Below are positions 26,700-37,291 of a DNA stretch of 64,000 bases, piece after piece. Source of the DNA: Psychrobacter sp. AH5 (GTDB lineage: Bacteria > Pseudomonadota > Gammaproteobacteria > Pseudomonadales > Moraxellaceae). Under the pieces are notes generated by a model, which did not search any database, had not been told where the DNA came from, and saw nothing but the letters and a program-made list of their open reading frames with translations. The position numbers were made by a program, and so were the translations under genes. Position 1 is the first letter of the stretch, and each line of letters opens with the position of its first letter. Where the stretch lies: the NCBI RefSeq assembly GCF_040371085.1, contig NZ_JAMBMT010000001.1:620001-684000 (forward strand), in the 5' to 3' direction.

Positions 26700-27479
26700 T
26701 CACTGAACGTAGGCTTTATAGCGGGTCGGGTCAGCAACTCCGGCTTGCATAAAGCCTTCGCGGCGTAGCGTACAGCTATCACATATTGCGCATGCTCGCC
26801 CATCATCATCGGCCTGATAACAGGAGATAGTTTGTCCATAATCTACGCCAAGCGCCAAGCCAAGCTGGATAGTTTGCGCCTTTGATAGCTGCTGTAATGG
26901 CGTTTGAATACGTAAAGGATGACCAGTAACCCCAGCTTTGGTTGCTAGATTGGCCATTTTTTCGAAGGCCTCGATATACTCAGGGCGACAGTCTGGATAG
27001 CCAGAATAATCGATAGAGCTCACTCCGATAACGATGTGATTGGCATTACTCACTTCAGCCACTGCTAAAGCATAAGATAAAAAAATGGTATTGCGAGCCG
27101 GAACATAAGTATTCGGAATCGCTTCATTATCGAGCTGCTCATGCTCTTTATTAGAGAATTTATCTGTATCACCATCTGGCACTGTCATACTGTGATCGGT
27201 CAATGAAGAACCACCAAGCTGAGCAATATCAATATCGATAATACGATGAGCAACCGCTGCCATCGCCGCTATATTTTTGGCGGCTACTAACTCACTATTA
27301 TGACGCTGACCATAGTTGAAGCTCACTGCTGTCACTGAAGCGTAGCGAGCTTTTGCCCAATAAAGGCAAGTCACTGAATCAAGGCCACCGGATAGTAGAA
27401 CGACCGCGTTTTCACTGCTTTTAATAGCTTGATTGTCGTTTGGCGTCTCAGAGTTAGAGGGCAAAGTAGCATGGGTCAT
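26700..27479 (-). CDS. queC: 7-cyano-7-deazaguanine (preQ0) synthase QueC
   Basis: A 259-aa enzyme from the ATG at 27479. It carries the PP-loop SGGLDS (30-35) for ATP and the zinc site formed by CYQAD and CAICDSC near the C-terminus. It converts 7-carboxy-7-deazaguanine to preQ0 in queuosine synthesis. The frame is open to 27578, but those 33 residues are hydrophobic and unlike QueC, so I prefer the internal start despite its weak Shine-Dalgarno. It is divergent from ttcA, another tRNA-modification gene. Confidence 0.92.
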   Translation of the reverse strand: MTHATLPSNSETPNDNQAIKSSENAVVLLSGGLDSVTCLYWAKARYASVTAVSFNYGQRHNSELVAAKNIAAMAAVAHRIIDIDIAQLGGSSLTDHSMTVPDGDTDKFSNKEHEQLDNEAIPNTYVPARNTIFLSYALAVAEVSNANHIVIGVSSIDYSGYPDCRPEYIEAFEKMANLATKAGVTGHPLRIQTPLQQLSKAQTIQLGLALGVDYGQTISCYQADDDGRACAICDSCTLRREGFMQAGVADPTRYKAYVQ

Positions 27480-27668
27480 AATAAGATCTATCAGTAGAAT
27501 AAAAGCGGCTATTTTAACAAATTTAGACTGATAACGACAGCTGGCGCTAACTACAAGTGTTTTATTATAGCCAAGCATCGCTTTTTAGTCTGCTTGGAAT
27601 ATTTGTTATAATCTATCCTGTTTTTAATACGTTTTAACAAGCCCTAATATATAGATATTGAGTCATTT

Positions 27669-28724
27669 ATGAACACCGTTTCCTCAAATACAGCTACTTT
27701 ATTTACTCCTAATAGCGACTCTCAAGTAGAAATGTCTGCCCTTGATCATTCTATCCTTGATAAAGAAACAGACGCTCCACTATCAGCTGAATCTAAAAAA
27801 TTACAGAAAAAACTACGTCGCCAAGTCTCTCAAGCTATTCATGATTTTAATATGATAGAAGAGGGCGATGTGATAATGGTCTGCGTCTCAGGCGGTAAAG
27901 ACAGCTATACTTTGCTTGATATGCTGCTAAAGTTACAACGCGCAGCGCCTATTCATTTTGATGTCGTCGCGGTCAATCTTGATCAAAAACAGCCGGGCTA
28001 TCCAGAAGAGATACTACCCAACTATCTAAACGAGCAAGGCATAGCCCATTATATTTTAGAAAAAGATACTTATAGTATTGTCAAAAGCGTGGTTCCTGAA
28101 GGTAAAACTTACTGCTCAGCTTGCTCGCGGCTACGTCGTGGCTCACTTTATGGTTTTGCCAAACAAATTGGCGCGACCAAAATCGCTTTGGGTCATCACC
28201 GCGATGATATGCTCGCCACTTTTTTCTTAAACCTATTTCATGGCGGCGCGCTCAAATCTATGCCACCAAAACTACTTAGCGATGATAAACAAAACATCCT
28301 CATTCGCCCGCTAGCTTATGTTGAAGAAAAAGACATTATAGAGTACGCCCACTTAAAGCAGTTTCCGATTATTCCTTGTAATCTTTGCGGCAGCCAAACC
28401 AATCTACAACGAGCTATCATCAATGACATGCTGCGCGAATGGGATGATGCCCATCCGCAGCGTTTAGCTTCTATCTTTAAAGCTATGCAAAATGTAGCGC
28501 CATCGCAGCTAGCAGATCGAGAGTTATTTGATTTTGAGACGCTAAGTTTGCAGCGCGATGAGAGTGAACGCTCATTTGAGGGGGAGAATATTCAGGTAGG
28601 TCAGCAGCATAGTCTTGATGATATGGGTCTACCTATACAGCCTAAAACGCAAACGTTTGCGCCAAAGACTGACCACAACAGCGCGCAGCCGCATAAAATT
28701 CCAACTATTAATCCCGTACTATAA
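27669..28724 (+). CDS. ttcA: tRNA 2-thiocytidine synthetase TtcA
   Basis: A 351-aa PP-loop ATPase. SGGKDS is at 74-79, followed by the Fe-S cysteines CSAC and [11 protein letters not shown], plus [20 protein letters not shown]. It thiolates C32 of some tRNAs. Extra N-terminal (about 40) and C-terminal (about 40) polar tails exceed the E. coli length (311). It is divergent from queC and ends at a strong terminator. Confidence 0.95.
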   Translation: MNTVSSNTATLFTPNSDSQVEMSALDHSILDKETDAPLSAESKKLQKKLRRQVSQAIHDFNMIEEGDVIMVCVSGGKDSYTLLDMLLKLQRAAPIHFDVVAVNLDQKQPGYPEEILPNYLNEQGIAHYILEKDTYSIVKSVVPEGKTYCSACSRLRRGSLYGFAKQIGATKIALGHHRDDMLATFFLNLFHGGALKSMPPKLLSDDKQNILIRPLAYVEEKDIIEYAHLKQFPIIPCNLCGSQTNLQRAIINDMLREWDDAHPQRLASIFKAMQNVAPSQLADRELFDFETLSLQRDESERSFEGENIQVGQQHSLDDMGLPIQPKTQTFAPKTDHNSAQPHKIPTINPVL

Positions 28725-28755
28725 ATAAAGTGGTTTCTTAGTTTAAGCCAATTAA

Positions 28756-28790
28756 AAAAACCAGCGAACTTTTGATGTTCACTGGTTTTT
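28756..28790. terminator. Bidirectional terminator between ttcA and ccoH
   Basis: A 14-bp stem with one mismatch (28756-28769 / 28777-28790), bounded by A5 and T5, between convergent genes. Confidence 0.9.
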
Positions 28791-28814
28791 GTCTTAAACA
28801 CTTTGATAGCTTTA

Positions 28815-29399
28815 TTAGGAGTTTTTCTCAAAGACTGGTAGCGGATCAAAGCTGACCTCAGCACGTGGCAGTTTAGCCACATCTTGCATACGCCAATCAT
28901 CTTTCCCATCATTACTAACTTGTAAATAGTACTTGGCCTTTAAAGGGTCAATATCCGCTTGAGCCGTATACTTATTAGCACCCTGATACTCCAATATGAC
29001 ATCACGATCTTTTTTGACATCAGTCGCATGAGAGATGGATAACTCTAGTTTTTCAGGATAGCTAACCGGCTCACCATTTAGTAGTTTGCCCGATTGTAAG
29101 CTTTGTTCAGGATAATTAAGATAAAAGGTAATATCGCCAGTCTCAGAGAACTGCATTTGACCATGTAAATCAAGATCATAAGTGAGCTTGTCACGCGAGA
29201 CATCATGATATAGCGTTTTGCCATCCATGTACCAATCATCACGAACCACGCTATCACGAATCTGATAAGAGTAATAAACGAAAAAAATACAAGCCACTAC
29301 CACAAAGGCCGGTAGACCAATAACGAAGATAATCACCATGTAGTTTTTATACCACGGCTGACTGTCTTGATGCTTAAAGTCTGATGAAGAAGTAGACAT
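28815..29399 (-). CDS. ccoH: FixH/CcoH cbb3 oxidase assembly protein
   Basis: A 194-aa protein with one N-terminal membrane segment (about 22-46) and a periplasmic domain. Typical FixH start: WYKNYMVIIFVIGLPAFVV, then VRDDWYMDGKTLYHD. CcoH stabilises the assembling cbb3 complex. It is encoded 170 bp downstream of ccoG on the same strand. Confidence 0.85.
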   Translation of the reverse strand: MSTSSSDFKHQDSQPWYKNYMVIIFVIGLPAFVVVACIFFVYYSYQIRDSVVRDDWYMDGKTLYHDVSRDKLTYDLDLHGQMQFSETGDITFYLNYPEQSLQSGKLLNGEPVSYPEKLELSISHATDVKKDRDVILEYQGANKYTAQADIDPLKAKYYLQVSNDGKDDWRMQDVAKLPRAEVSFDPLPVFEKNS

Positions 29400-29568
29400 A
29401 AAATACCTATGAATATAATAGCGTTTAAAACGTTAGCGTTTGGTGTGTCAGCGTTTACTGCATTAGCCCCTGCCCATATTAAAAAGTGTGAAACAATCTA
29501 ATAAGGACATTGGCTATAATTAACTAGGAGCACTATCTTATACTATTAGCTCATGTTACGGGCTCACA

Positions 29569-30978
29569 CTACTGACCTTGAGTGGTAAAGACGTTATCTT
29601 TACTAACCTTATATTTACCATCTTCACTCTCAACGTTGAGCGTAATGGGAGTCTGACCCGGTTCAACAATCGCTGGATCACCATAGATACTGACCGACAT
29701 ATCAAAGCTTTCACCTGGCGCTAAAGGGACATCATTGAAGCGTAATTGCAAGCTTAAACCCTCTTCTGGCGCTAAAGTAATCTTGTAGGTATGCTCATCT
29801 TGAGTCTTGTTAGTAAGCTTCACCACATAGCTATTCTCAATCATACCTTGCTGGTTCAATGAAGACAATTGATTACGGTCACGACGTATATCAATCTCTA
29901 ACGGTACGCGATCGGTCAATGCATAAATCAAGCCACCACAGAGCACAATAAGTAGAGCCATATAAGCAAATAAGCGCTTACTAATGACTTTAGTATCCTC
30001 TTTTTCTACCAATTGACGCTCAGTAGTATAACGAATCAAACCACGCGGATAACCCACCTTATCCATGATCTCATTACAAGCATCGACACAAGCAGCGCAC
30101 TGAATACAAGCGACTTGTAGCCCATCACGAATATCGATACCGGTAGGGCAGACCTGCACACACATTTGGCATTCAATACAGTCGCCTAAATCATCAGGAT
30201 TGGTTCCTTTTTTGCGGGGACCACGCGGCTCACCACGGTCGTAATCATAAGAAACAACCAGCGTATCTTTATCAAACATAACACTTTGAAAACGGCCATA
30301 CGGACAAATCTGAATACACATCTGCTCACGCATGTAGCCGGCGTTAGCATAAGTAGCAAAAGTAAAAATAAATACAGCTACCCATATCCAGGTCGGCCAA
30401 TCAGGAAAAGGAATAAAGCCTATCATCTGCCAGCTTTGATAAATATAATCAGTACCAGCCACATAGCTAACAAAGGTAGTTGCTGTAATCACCGAAAATA
30501 TAAACCAAATAAGGTATATCAGAGAGCGCTTAAGTACCTTTTTTGGACCTAAAGGTTCTTTATCGAACTTAAGACGCTTATTACGATCACCAATCACCCA
30601 TTTTTCGACATGCTGATAAAGATGAGTCCAGATAGTTTGGGGACAAGCGTACCCACACCACACCCGACCAGCATAGACCGTCACCATAAACAGTGTAAAG
30701 GCAGCAATGATGGCAAATATAGCAACAAAATAAAAATCTTGAGTCAAAAATGTCATGCCAAAGATGTAGTAATGCTGCGAGGGTACATCTAACCAAATAG
30801 CTTGCCTACCGTCATAACGCAGCCAAGGCAAAAGCAAAAATAGCGCCAAAAAGAAGTACATACTAACGACACGAATATTTTGATAAAAACCCTTTACAAA
30901 ACGTGGATGCACACGATGCTTAGTAGCATCCATGTCTACTTGTTGTACGGGGATTTTATTGGGTTGTGGAGCTGACAT
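29569..30978 (-). CDS. ccoG: CcoG/FixG/RdxA iron-sulfur cbb3 oxidase assembly protein
   Basis: A 469-aa membrane protein started at the ATG at 30978 (AGAGG upstream; the open frame extends to 31047 without support). It has membrane segments plus CGYACPQTIW, CIQICPYGRF and two 4Fe-4S ferredoxin clusters CIECQMCVQVCP and CIQCAACVDAC, then a C-terminal Ig-like periplasmic domain. It reduces copper for delivery to the cbb3 oxidase. It follows the ccoNOQP operon across a terminator. Confidence 0.93.
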   Translation of the reverse strand: MSAPQPNKIPVQQVDMDATKHRVHPRFVKGFYQNIRVVSMYFFLALFLLLPWLRYDGRQAIWLDVPSQHYYIFGMTFLTQDFYFVAIFAIIAAFTLFMVTVYAGRVWCGYACPQTIWTHLYQHVEKWVIGDRNKRLKFDKEPLGPKKVLKRSLIYLIWFIFSVITATTFVSYVAGTDYIYQSWQMIGFIPFPDWPTWIWVAVFIFTFATYANAGYMREQMCIQICPYGRFQSVMFDKDTLVVSYDYDRGEPRGPRKKGTNPDDLGDCIECQMCVQVCPTGIDIRDGLQVACIQCAACVDACNEIMDKVGYPRGLIRYTTERQLVEKEDTKVISKRLFAYMALLIVLCGGLIYALTDRVPLEIDIRRDRNQLSSLNQQGMIENSYVVKLTNKTQDEHTYKITLAPEEGLSLQLRFNDVPLAPGESFDMSVSIYGDPAIVEPGQTPITLNVESEDGKYKVSKDNVFTTQGQ

Positions 30979-31188
30979 AAACTTGCCTCTTTTAGAAAAA
31001 GAATCAGTCTGCTGGCTGACTAAACAAAATGAATATATTGCTATCATTCATCATTGATAACTATAATATGTTAATTAGTATTTTAACATTACCCTTAACA
31101 TAAATGGGGTTTTAATCCTTAAAAACAATATCTCTAAAGCTATTGATATCGCTTTTTGACGGAGTATAAAGCTAGCTTTATAAGCAAA

Positions 31189-31218
31189 AAGGGAGAACTG
31201 CATTAACAGTTCTCCCTT
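31189..31218 (-). terminator. Terminator of the ccoNOQP operon
   Basis: Perfect 12-bp stem (31189-31200 / 31207-31218) with a 6-nt loop, followed on minus by TTTTTG. Confidence 0.88.
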
Positions 31219-31262
31219 AATTAAAATCCATCTCTATAACACTTAATCAACTACTCACTATC

Positions 31263-32414
31263 TTAATTAGCGCTAGCTTCTTGCTTAGCAGGAGCAGAGG
31301 TTGCTGTATTGTTAGCAGTCATATTAGTGCTTGTAGCTGCAGATCTGTCTGATAGGGAATAAACGTAAGCGGCAAGCAACATGATACGCTCGTTACCTAG
31401 TTTAGTTTCCCACTCAGGCATAACACCTGCACGGCCATAACGTAGAGTGTCACGTACCGTCTCACGATCACCACCATATAACCAAATATCATCAGTTAAG
31501 TTTGGCGCGCCTGCTGAGATCATACCTTTACCATCTGGACCATGACATAAAGCACAGTTCTGCGAGAAAACAGCTTCCCCTTGTTTGACCAAGGTTTGAT
31601 CTAGAGGACCGTTACTTTCACTACCATTTTTTGGTGATAATGATAAAACGTACTCTGATGCGGCGCGGACTCCATCCTCACCGATCTGATCACGCCATGC
31701 TGGCATACCGCCAACGCGGCCTTTATGCAAAGTCGTTAAAATATGATCAGCACCGCCGCCATACAACCATTCATTATCAGTCAAGTTTGGATAGCCCACA
31801 GCGCCTTTGGCGTTAGAACCATGGCAGACTGAACAGTTCTGTAAGAACAGACGGCTACCTACTTTCAAGGCATTTGGATCTTGAGCCAATTTTTCGACCG
31901 CAGGAGATAGAGCCGCAATTTTTTCGTCTATTTGGGTTTGTAGATCTGCTGGTGGCTCTTCACTACGACGTAACGTTGTTTGTAGCTCGCTCAACTCATT
32001 AAGAGTCGTTGTCGCTTCAATAGCATTAGCTTTTGCAAGAATGCTTTGTTCAAAGTTATCAGTGAAAACCTTGTCGTTGGCTTCAAGTTCGCTATACAGC
32101 TCGTTCTTTGAGGTCCATGGCACTGTCTCGCCATCAACTTCTACAGTGGCAACGCCGTTCCAGCTGCCAGGTTGGATAGCTGGAAAAAAGATCCAGTAAG
32201 CAGCACCCCAAGCGATAGTGCCAAAGAAAATCACTAGCCACCATTTTGGTAGCGGTTTATCGTATTCCTGAATGCCGTCATAGCTATGTCCAGTAGTACC
32301 GTCTTCTTCGACCTCTGGCTTATATTTGAGTACAAATAATAAGAGGGCAAGAATACCGACCCAACAGGCAACACTTAATATGGTGATCCAGGAACTCCAA
32401 AAGAATGTCATCAT
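31263..32414 (-). CDS. ccoP: cbb3-type cytochrome c oxidase subunit III (CcoP)
   Basis: A 383-aa dihaem cytochrome c. Two N-terminal membrane segments (about 10-30 and 58-79) are followed by haem sites CSVCH (194-198) and CALCH (287-291), with distal Met ligands in GGMPAW and GVMPEW. It passes electrons to the CcoN centre. The ATG overlaps the ccoQ stop (ATGA). A low-complexity Thr/Ala/Asn tail ends the protein. Confidence 0.95.
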   Translation of the reverse strand: MMTFFWSSWITILSVACWVGILALLLFVLKYKPEVEEDGTTGHSYDGIQEYDKPLPKWWLVIFFGTIAWGAAYWIFFPAIQPGSWNGVATVEVDGETVPWTSKNELYSELEANDKVFTDNFEQSILAKANAIEATTTLNELSELQTTLRRSEEPPADLQTQIDEKIAALSPAVEKLAQDPNALKVGSRLFLQNCSVCHGSNAKGAVGYPNLTDNEWLYGGGADHILTTLHKGRVGGMPAWRDQIGEDGVRAASEYVLSLSPKNGSESNGPLDQTLVKQGEAVFSQNCALCHGPDGKGMISAGAPNLTDDIWLYGGDRETVRDTLRYGRAGVMPEWETKLGNERIMLLAAYVYSLSDRSAATSTNMTANNTATSAPAKQEASAN

Positions 32415-32590
32415 TTATCCTTATCGCGCTGCTCATCCGATGAGCGATCTTTCATCTCATCATCAAGCGCAAGTTGTGCATCTTCTTCGAAGCGTTTTTT
32501 GTTTTTTGGCGAATAAGCCCACCAAGCAACGCCTATAAAGGCGATGAAGGCAGAAACAGTTGCAATTGTTTGTAATTCACCAATACCCAT
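32411..32590 (-). CDS. ccoQ: cbb3 oxidase subunit CcoQ (FixQ)
   Basis: A 59-aa protein not easily seen because of its size: [20 protein letters not shown], one membrane segment continuing VAWWAYSP, then a charged tail KNKKRFEEDAQLALDDE. The W-x-Y-SP and KKRFEEDA features match the CcoQ family. Its ATG shares one base with the ccoO stop, and its TGA overlaps the ccoP start, so all are translationally coupled. It stabilises the oxidase. Confidence 0.9.
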   Translation of the reverse strand: MGIGELQTIATVSAFIAFIGVAWWAYSPKNKKRFEEDAQLALDDEMKDRSSDEQRDKDK

Positions 32591-33228
32591 TAGCGCTGTC
32601 CTTCCATTGCGGTACCTAACTGCTGCAAATAAGCAACTAGAGCATCAAGCTCGGTAGCACCAAGTACGGCATCAGGTGCGCCCTCGATATCCTCTTCAGT
32701 ATAAGGTACGCCAAAACGATCACGGAATAGACGCATTTTAGTTTGAACCTTAACACCATCCACTTCGTTGGTAGCAAGCCATGGGAAACCTGGCATTACT
32801 GACTCAGGAACTAAAGATCTTGGCGCAATGAGATGCTGCTTTTGCCAATCTTCTGAGTAGCGACCACCCACTCGTGCTAAATCAGGTCCAGTACGCTTTG
32901 ATCCCCATAAAAAAGGGTGATCCCACGTCGACTCTGCAGCACGAGAGTAGGGGCCATAGCGCTCTACTTCTGCGCGCAATGGACGTACCATTTGAGTATG
33001 ACAGACGTGACAACCTTCACGGATATAAATATCACGACCTTCAAACTCAAGGGCAGTCCAAGGCTCCATAGAGGGAAGGGGTGTATTGACACCGCCATCC
33101 TCAGGGCTCTTGTTATCATAAATCAGCGGTACGATTTCAACTAGCGTTGCAAAGCTAATAGCGATAACGATAAAGATGACCAACAAGCCTGTATTTTTCT
33201 CAATAATTTCATGCGGTGTACCAGCCAT
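32590..33228 (-). CDS. ccoO: cbb3-type cytochrome c oxidase subunit II (CcoO)
   Basis: A 212-aa membrane-anchored monohaem cytochrome c. The single membrane segment is about 14-36 and the haem site CHVCH is at 73-77 followed by TQMVRPL, with [16 protein letters not shown] typical of CcoO. It lies 9 bp downstream of ccoN with GGAG before its ATG and overlaps ccoQ by one base. Confidence 0.95.
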   Translation of the reverse strand: MAGTPHEIIEKNTGLLVIFIVIAISFATLVEIVPLIYDNKSPEDGGVNTPLPSMEPWTALEFEGRDIYIREGCHVCHTQMVRPLRAEVERYGPYSRAAESTWDHPFLWGSKRTGPDLARVGGRYSEDWQKQHLIAPRSLVPESVMPGFPWLATNEVDGVKVQTKMRLFRDRFGVPYTEEDIEGAPDAVLGATELDALVAYLQQLGTAMEGQR

Positions 33229-33237
33229 GATCGCTCC

Positions 33238-34719
33238 TTATACTTTAGCTGTCGAAGTTTGTTCGACACTAGGTTCATGATCCGTAGGGTCAGCGATATC
33301 AACAGGCTTACCTTCTGGCATCTTGACAGTACGATAGACGTTATAGGCCATAACAAACATACCAGACACGTATAACAGACCACCAAATGCACGGCCAATA
33401 TAGGGGAAATGAGAGAACTCAACCGTATCTACAAAGCTATATACCAAAGTACCGTCTGGGTTAGTGGCAAGCCACATCATGCCTTGACCGATACCTGAGA
33501 TCCACATCGAGACGATATAGAAAATAGTACCTGCTGTCGCAAGCCAGAAGTGAGTAGTGATAAGGCTGATTGAGTACATTTTTGGCTTGTTATAAATACG
33601 TGGTAGTAGTACGTATAGCGAACCAATAGTAATCATACCTACCCAGCCAAGTGCACCTGAGTGTACGTGACCTACTGTCCAGTCGGTATTATGTGAGAGC
33701 GCGTTGACTGTCTTAATAGACATCATTGGACCCTCAAAAGTAGACATTGCATAGAATGACAATGCTACAATCATAAAGCGAATGATCGGATCGGTACGCA
33801 GCTTATCCCAGCTACCTGATAAGGTTAGAACACCGTTAATCATACCACCCCAAGAAGGTGCGAATAGAATGATTGAGAACACCATAGCTAACGACTGAGT
33901 CCAGTCTGGTAGCGCTGAATAGTGTAGATGGTGACCACCTGCCCACATATATGAAGCAATCAATGCCCAAAAGTGAACGATAGAGAGGCGATAAGAATAA
34001 ATAGGACGACCAATCTGTACCGGAACGAAATAGTACATCATACCCAAGAAGGCCGCAGTTAGGTAGAAACCTACCGCGTTATGTCCGTACCACCACTGCA
34101 CCATGGCATCAGTTGCACCGCCAAATAATGAATATGACTTAAAGGCACCAACAGGAATCGCCATACTATTGACGATATGCAGTAAAGCAATCGTAATAAT
34201 AAAAGCAGCAAAGAACCAGTTAGCCACATAAATATGCGAGGTTTTACGTTTGATAAGAGTACCAAAGAAAACAATGGCATAAGAGACCCATACCAAAGCA
34301 ATCAAGATATCGATTGGCCACTCAAGCTCAGCATATTCTTTAGTCGTCGTTATACCTAGCGGCAAAGTGATAACTGCGGCTACGATAACCGCTTGCCAAC
34401 CCCAAAAGGTAAACCAAGCTAGGTACGGTGCAAATAGTCTAGTCTTACAAGTACGCTGAACAATATAGTAGGAAGTTGCGAACAGGGCACAGCCACCGAA
34501 CGCAAAAATGACCGCATTGGTGTGCAGTGGTCTTAGGCGACTAAATGTCAGCCATGGAATGTCAAAGTTAAGTGCTGGCCACGCCAATTGCGATGCCAAG
34601 AACACACCAAGACTCATTCCGACAATACCCCAAACGACAGTCATAATCGTAAAGAATCTTACGATAGTGATCTCGTACTCGCGGTCAACTGGGGCGACTG
34701 CTGTGTTTTGTAAACTCAT
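33238..34719 (-). CDS. ccoN: cbb3-type cytochrome c oxidase subunit I (CcoN)
   Basis: A 493-aa catalytic haem-copper subunit with about 12 membrane segments. Features include the haem and copper histidines in [37 protein letters not shown] and [11 protein letters not shown]. It reduces oxygen to water with high affinity at the inner membrane. It is the first gene of ccoNOQP. AAAGGAATC lies upstream of the ATG. I looked for an FNR/ANR box upstream and found no convincing one. Confidence 0.96.
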   Translation of the reverse strand: MSLQNTAVAPVDREYEITIVRFFTIMTVVWGIVGMSLGVFLASQLAWPALNFDIPWLTFSRLRPLHTNAVIFAFGGCALFATSYYIVQRTCKTRLFAPYLAWFTFWGWQAVIVAAVITLPLGITTTKEYAELEWPIDILIALVWVSYAIVFFGTLIKRKTSHIYVANWFFAAFIITIALLHIVNSMAIPVGAFKSYSLFGGATDAMVQWWYGHNAVGFYLTAAFLGMMYYFVPVQIGRPIYSYRLSIVHFWALIASYMWAGGHHLHYSALPDWTQSLAMVFSIILFAPSWGGMINGVLTLSGSWDKLRTDPIIRFMIVALSFYAMSTFEGPMMSIKTVNALSHNTDWTVGHVHSGALGWVGMITIGSLYVLLPRIYNKPKMYSISLITTHFWLATAGTIFYIVSMWISGIGQGMMWLATNPDGTLVYSFVDTVEFSHFPYIGRAFGGLLYVSGMFVMAYNVYRTVKMPEGKPVDIADPTDHEPSVEQTSTAKV

Positions 34720-35640
34720 TGGATGATTCCTTTACAGCCTAAATTATCAACAGAATTAACTAAATCTCCGAGTATCTAAACCATAACAAAGCTAAAGTCT
34801 AAAAGGCAATGTCATAAAATAGATAGGGATTGCGGCACATGCTGTCATCAGGATTATCTATCACTGTAACGGTGTATTAACTAGTGAGCCAAACGTTGCT
34901 ATCTCGGTACTTACTAAGCTAAATGAACACTTGTAAAGTAAGCAATGATTAGACAAAGTTAGGATGATTAATATATCGTTAAAGTTAATTATAAATAATA
35001 GTATTTAGATCTGAATCACTCAGTAGTTATCTCTACATCAGACACTAACTATCGACCAAAATACAGGCTGACATTAATCTGCAATAAAAGCTGTTAAGGA
35101 ACAGATAGATGCTAGCGGCTGCTGACAAAAACATGTGGAGGTAACGTTTAGTTAAAACTCCCGACTCTGTTTAAGGGTATTGTAACGCAATATTAATAAA
35201 ATATCATCAGAACTATGTGTCAAAATACAAAATCTTTGGTAAATAATTTATCTGACAACTTATTATAATAACCCATTGAAGTATCACAGTATTAACAAGC
35301 ATCTATTTGATATTAAAATAATTATATTAAATTATTTTGAAATTAACACAGCATTACAGCGACTGGTTTGACGATCATTTTTACTCTAAATATTTTGTAA
35401 AAAATGCCTAGGGATAGTCAAGAGTTAGGCGTTTTTTATAGTCACATAGAGGTAACTAATTGTAAAAGAACGCTGATAGTTAAGTTTTATACCTAAAGTC
35501 TATGATTAAGTTTTTTGTTACAGTTTAGCAATCAATGCTAGTATTAGCTTTTATTTCTCTTTAATCTGAGCCCTATACCGCAAAATAAATTTTTATTACA
35601 ATAATCGCAATTTAATATATGATTGTAGAGACTATGATCG
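34720..35640. other. Approximately 0.9-kb non-coding region upstream of ccoN
   Basis: No plausible protein frame on either strand. It is AT-rich and should carry the ccoN promoter (minus). Its only strong element is a terminator-like hairpin at 35399-35437 that belongs to no gene, which makes an unannotated small RNA possible. Confidence 0.5.
35399..35437. terminator. Orphan terminator-like hairpin
   Basis: Arms AAAAAATGCCTA (35399-35410) and TAGGCGTTTTTT (35426-35437) pair with one T-G position. A6 and T6 flanks make it a terminator in either direction. No coding gene ends nearby. Confidence 0.6.
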
Positions 35641-35668
35641 TTGCACTAGGCAATGACTGTATTATAAC
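35641..35668 (+). promoter_or_regulatory. Sigma-70-type promoter for the SCP2 gene
   Basis: TTGCAC (35641-35646), a 16-bp spacer and TATAAC (35663-35668), about 60 bp upstream of the ATG at 35736. Confidence 0.5.
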
Positions 35669-35735
35669 TTCTGTCTCAATTCAACCTATTGAGGCAATTA
35701 GTGGTCTACAATGAGTATTTACTAAGGATAATGAT

Positions 35736-36125
35736 ATGGCTGTTTTTTTGACCGATACCTGGTTTGAGCAAGTTGAGCAAATGGGTAATGAAGCAGGTGA
35801 GCTCAATCTGCCACCAGCGCTAGCGGATATGGTGATTAACCTAAAAGTCACTGATGATAATGAAGTTATCGAAAGTAACTATGCTAATGGTCTGCTCCAT
35901 AAAGGCTTAAATTCTGAGGCAACCACGACGCTACTGCTTGATCGTAGTACGCTACAGTCTATCATCACAGATTTCGACATGAACGAGATTATGGGCGCCT
36001 TTATGAGTGGTAAGATTCGTGTAGAAGGCGATATGTCGCAGTTGATGGCTTTGCAAACGGCGCGCCCGAGTACTGAGCAAAAAGAGCTATTCAAAAATAT
36101 CAAATCAATAACCACTTTAGCTTAA
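35736..36125 (+). CDS. SCP2 sterol-binding-domain protein
   Basis: A 129-aa single-domain protein of the SCP2 fold: FLTDTWFEQVEQM start, LLLDRSTLQSII, and the family-typical MSGKIRVEGDMSQLMALQ. It is a soluble lipid-binding fold; the bacterial ligand is unknown. AAGGA precedes the ATG. It is monocistronic, with its own promoter and terminator. Confidence 0.85.
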   Translation: MAVFLTDTWFEQVEQMGNEAGELNLPPALADMVINLKVTDDNEVIESNYANGLLHKGLNSEATTTLLLDRSTLQSIITDFDMNEIMGAFMSGKIRVEGDMSQLMALQTARPSTEQKELFKNIKSITTLA

Positions 36126-36146
36126 GCTATTTTGCGGTACAAAAAG

Positions 36147-36172
36147 GCCCCTATATGAACTAGGGGCTTTTT
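36147..36172 (+). terminator. Terminator of the SCP2 gene
   Basis: Stem GCCCCTA/TAGGGGC with a 7-nt loop and a T5 tail on plus; an A5 run on the left may make it bidirectional. Confidence 0.85.
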
Positions 36173-36219
36173 CGATGATAACCATAACAGGCGCAGGCTA
36201 TGGCTTTATTGCTCTAGCT

Positions 36220-37176
36220 TTATGCTTGAAGCTGTTGATTTTCTTTATAAATCGCCGCTTGTAGCCAAATATTGGCTTGGACGTAGTCGTGCACCTCGAT
36301 AGCTTGAGTCTCATCAGTGAGACAAGCGCCGATACGCACTACAAAAGGCTGAGTATCTTGTTCACGCAGTATCACCACATCAAACAAAATGATAGGCTTA
36401 TTATTAAAGACAGTTTGCTGCTTGCCTAGAACTTGTCCTTGACACCAAGCTTCATCCTCTTGTCCTAGAGTATCGCCAAATAGATAGGCGCACATGTGAC
36501 CGAGATTGATCTCTACCGGTGCCATTTGCTCCTTGGTCTCTGGACGCCAAGCTTTGATCTGCTCCTGCAAATCATCGGGTATTTTGCCATCATTAGCGGC
36601 GACAATGTCGTTAAAAGCGCGGTGATAACGAATAGCTTCCTCGTCTTCAACTCTGATCACCTCATTTTGTTCACTAATAGAGATCTCATGCGCCCAAGCA
36701 CTGAAATTGACAAAATAAGTAGTTCCTTGCTCATACAAATGACGGTTAGGAGTATAGAGCTGATCAAAAGCATAAACAATACTGCCATCGCTGCCACGCA
36801 GTCTTAATACTGCATCATGCGAGTTTTCATTAACTATTACCCGCTCGATTTTACAGGTCATACCATAAGGACTATCCACACAAGGATAAGCGTTGATAAA
36901 ACGCTCCGGTCGACCCTCTTTCATCGCTAATACTTGATTGATATGACAAGGCTTGTTTTCAGATAATAGCAGGCAGCTATCTTGAGCACTAACATTACCA
37001 TTAAGGCCTTTAGGCATAGTAGCGTGATCTATCATTTGCTGTAACCATTCAGGCACATCCTGACTCATATCGCTAGTCAAAATACGCCAGTGATCGGCGT
37101 GACCTGCGGTTTGTTCGTCAGATAAAGTGATTTTGGTAGGGGATTGTACGTTTTTATAATGATAATTAATGGTCAT
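36220..37176 (-). CDS. Conserved hypothetical protein, 318 aa
   Basis: I do not recognise the family. The start is placed at ATG 37176; the frame continues to a TTG at 37242 without a ribosome binding site. The protein is soluble and acidic with no signal peptide or membrane segment. It has evenly spread cysteines (QDSCLLL, KPCHINQ, YPCVDSP, MTCKIER, HMCAYLF, EAWCQGQ, GACLTDE), and the YPCVDSPYGMTCKIE and INLGHMCAYLFGD blocks look conserved. It is transcribed alone, convergent with the SCP2 gene. Confidence 0.75.
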   Translation of the reverse strand: MTINYHYKNVQSPTKITLSDEQTAGHADHWRILTSDMSQDVPEWLQQMIDHATMPKGLNGNVSAQDSCLLLSENKPCHINQVLAMKEGRPERFINAYPCVDSPYGMTCKIERVIVNENSHDAVLRLRGSDGSIVYAFDQLYTPNRHLYEQGTTYFVNFSAWAHEISISEQNEVIRVEDEEAIRYHRAFNDIVAANDGKIPDDLQEQIKAWRPETKEQMAPVEINLGHMCAYLFGDTLGQEDEAWCQGQVLGKQQTVFNNKPIILFDVVILREQDTQPFVVRIGACLTDETQAIEVHDYVQANIWLQAAIYKENQQLQA

Positions 37177-37291
37177 AGAGATACTCAAACTTAGCTCAGT
37201 GGTGAAGTTGGAACAGCAAGCTGTAATAATTAATAAACGCAACTAATGCAGTAAGCCATTAGCTTAGGGGTATATAATACCTCCGCTAAAA

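Noticed and set aside
34740..35340. FNR/ANR box upstream of ccoN
   Set aside because: Expected for a cbb3 operon, but only half-sites such as TTGATATTAAAAT were seen; no TTGAT-N4-ATCAA match found.
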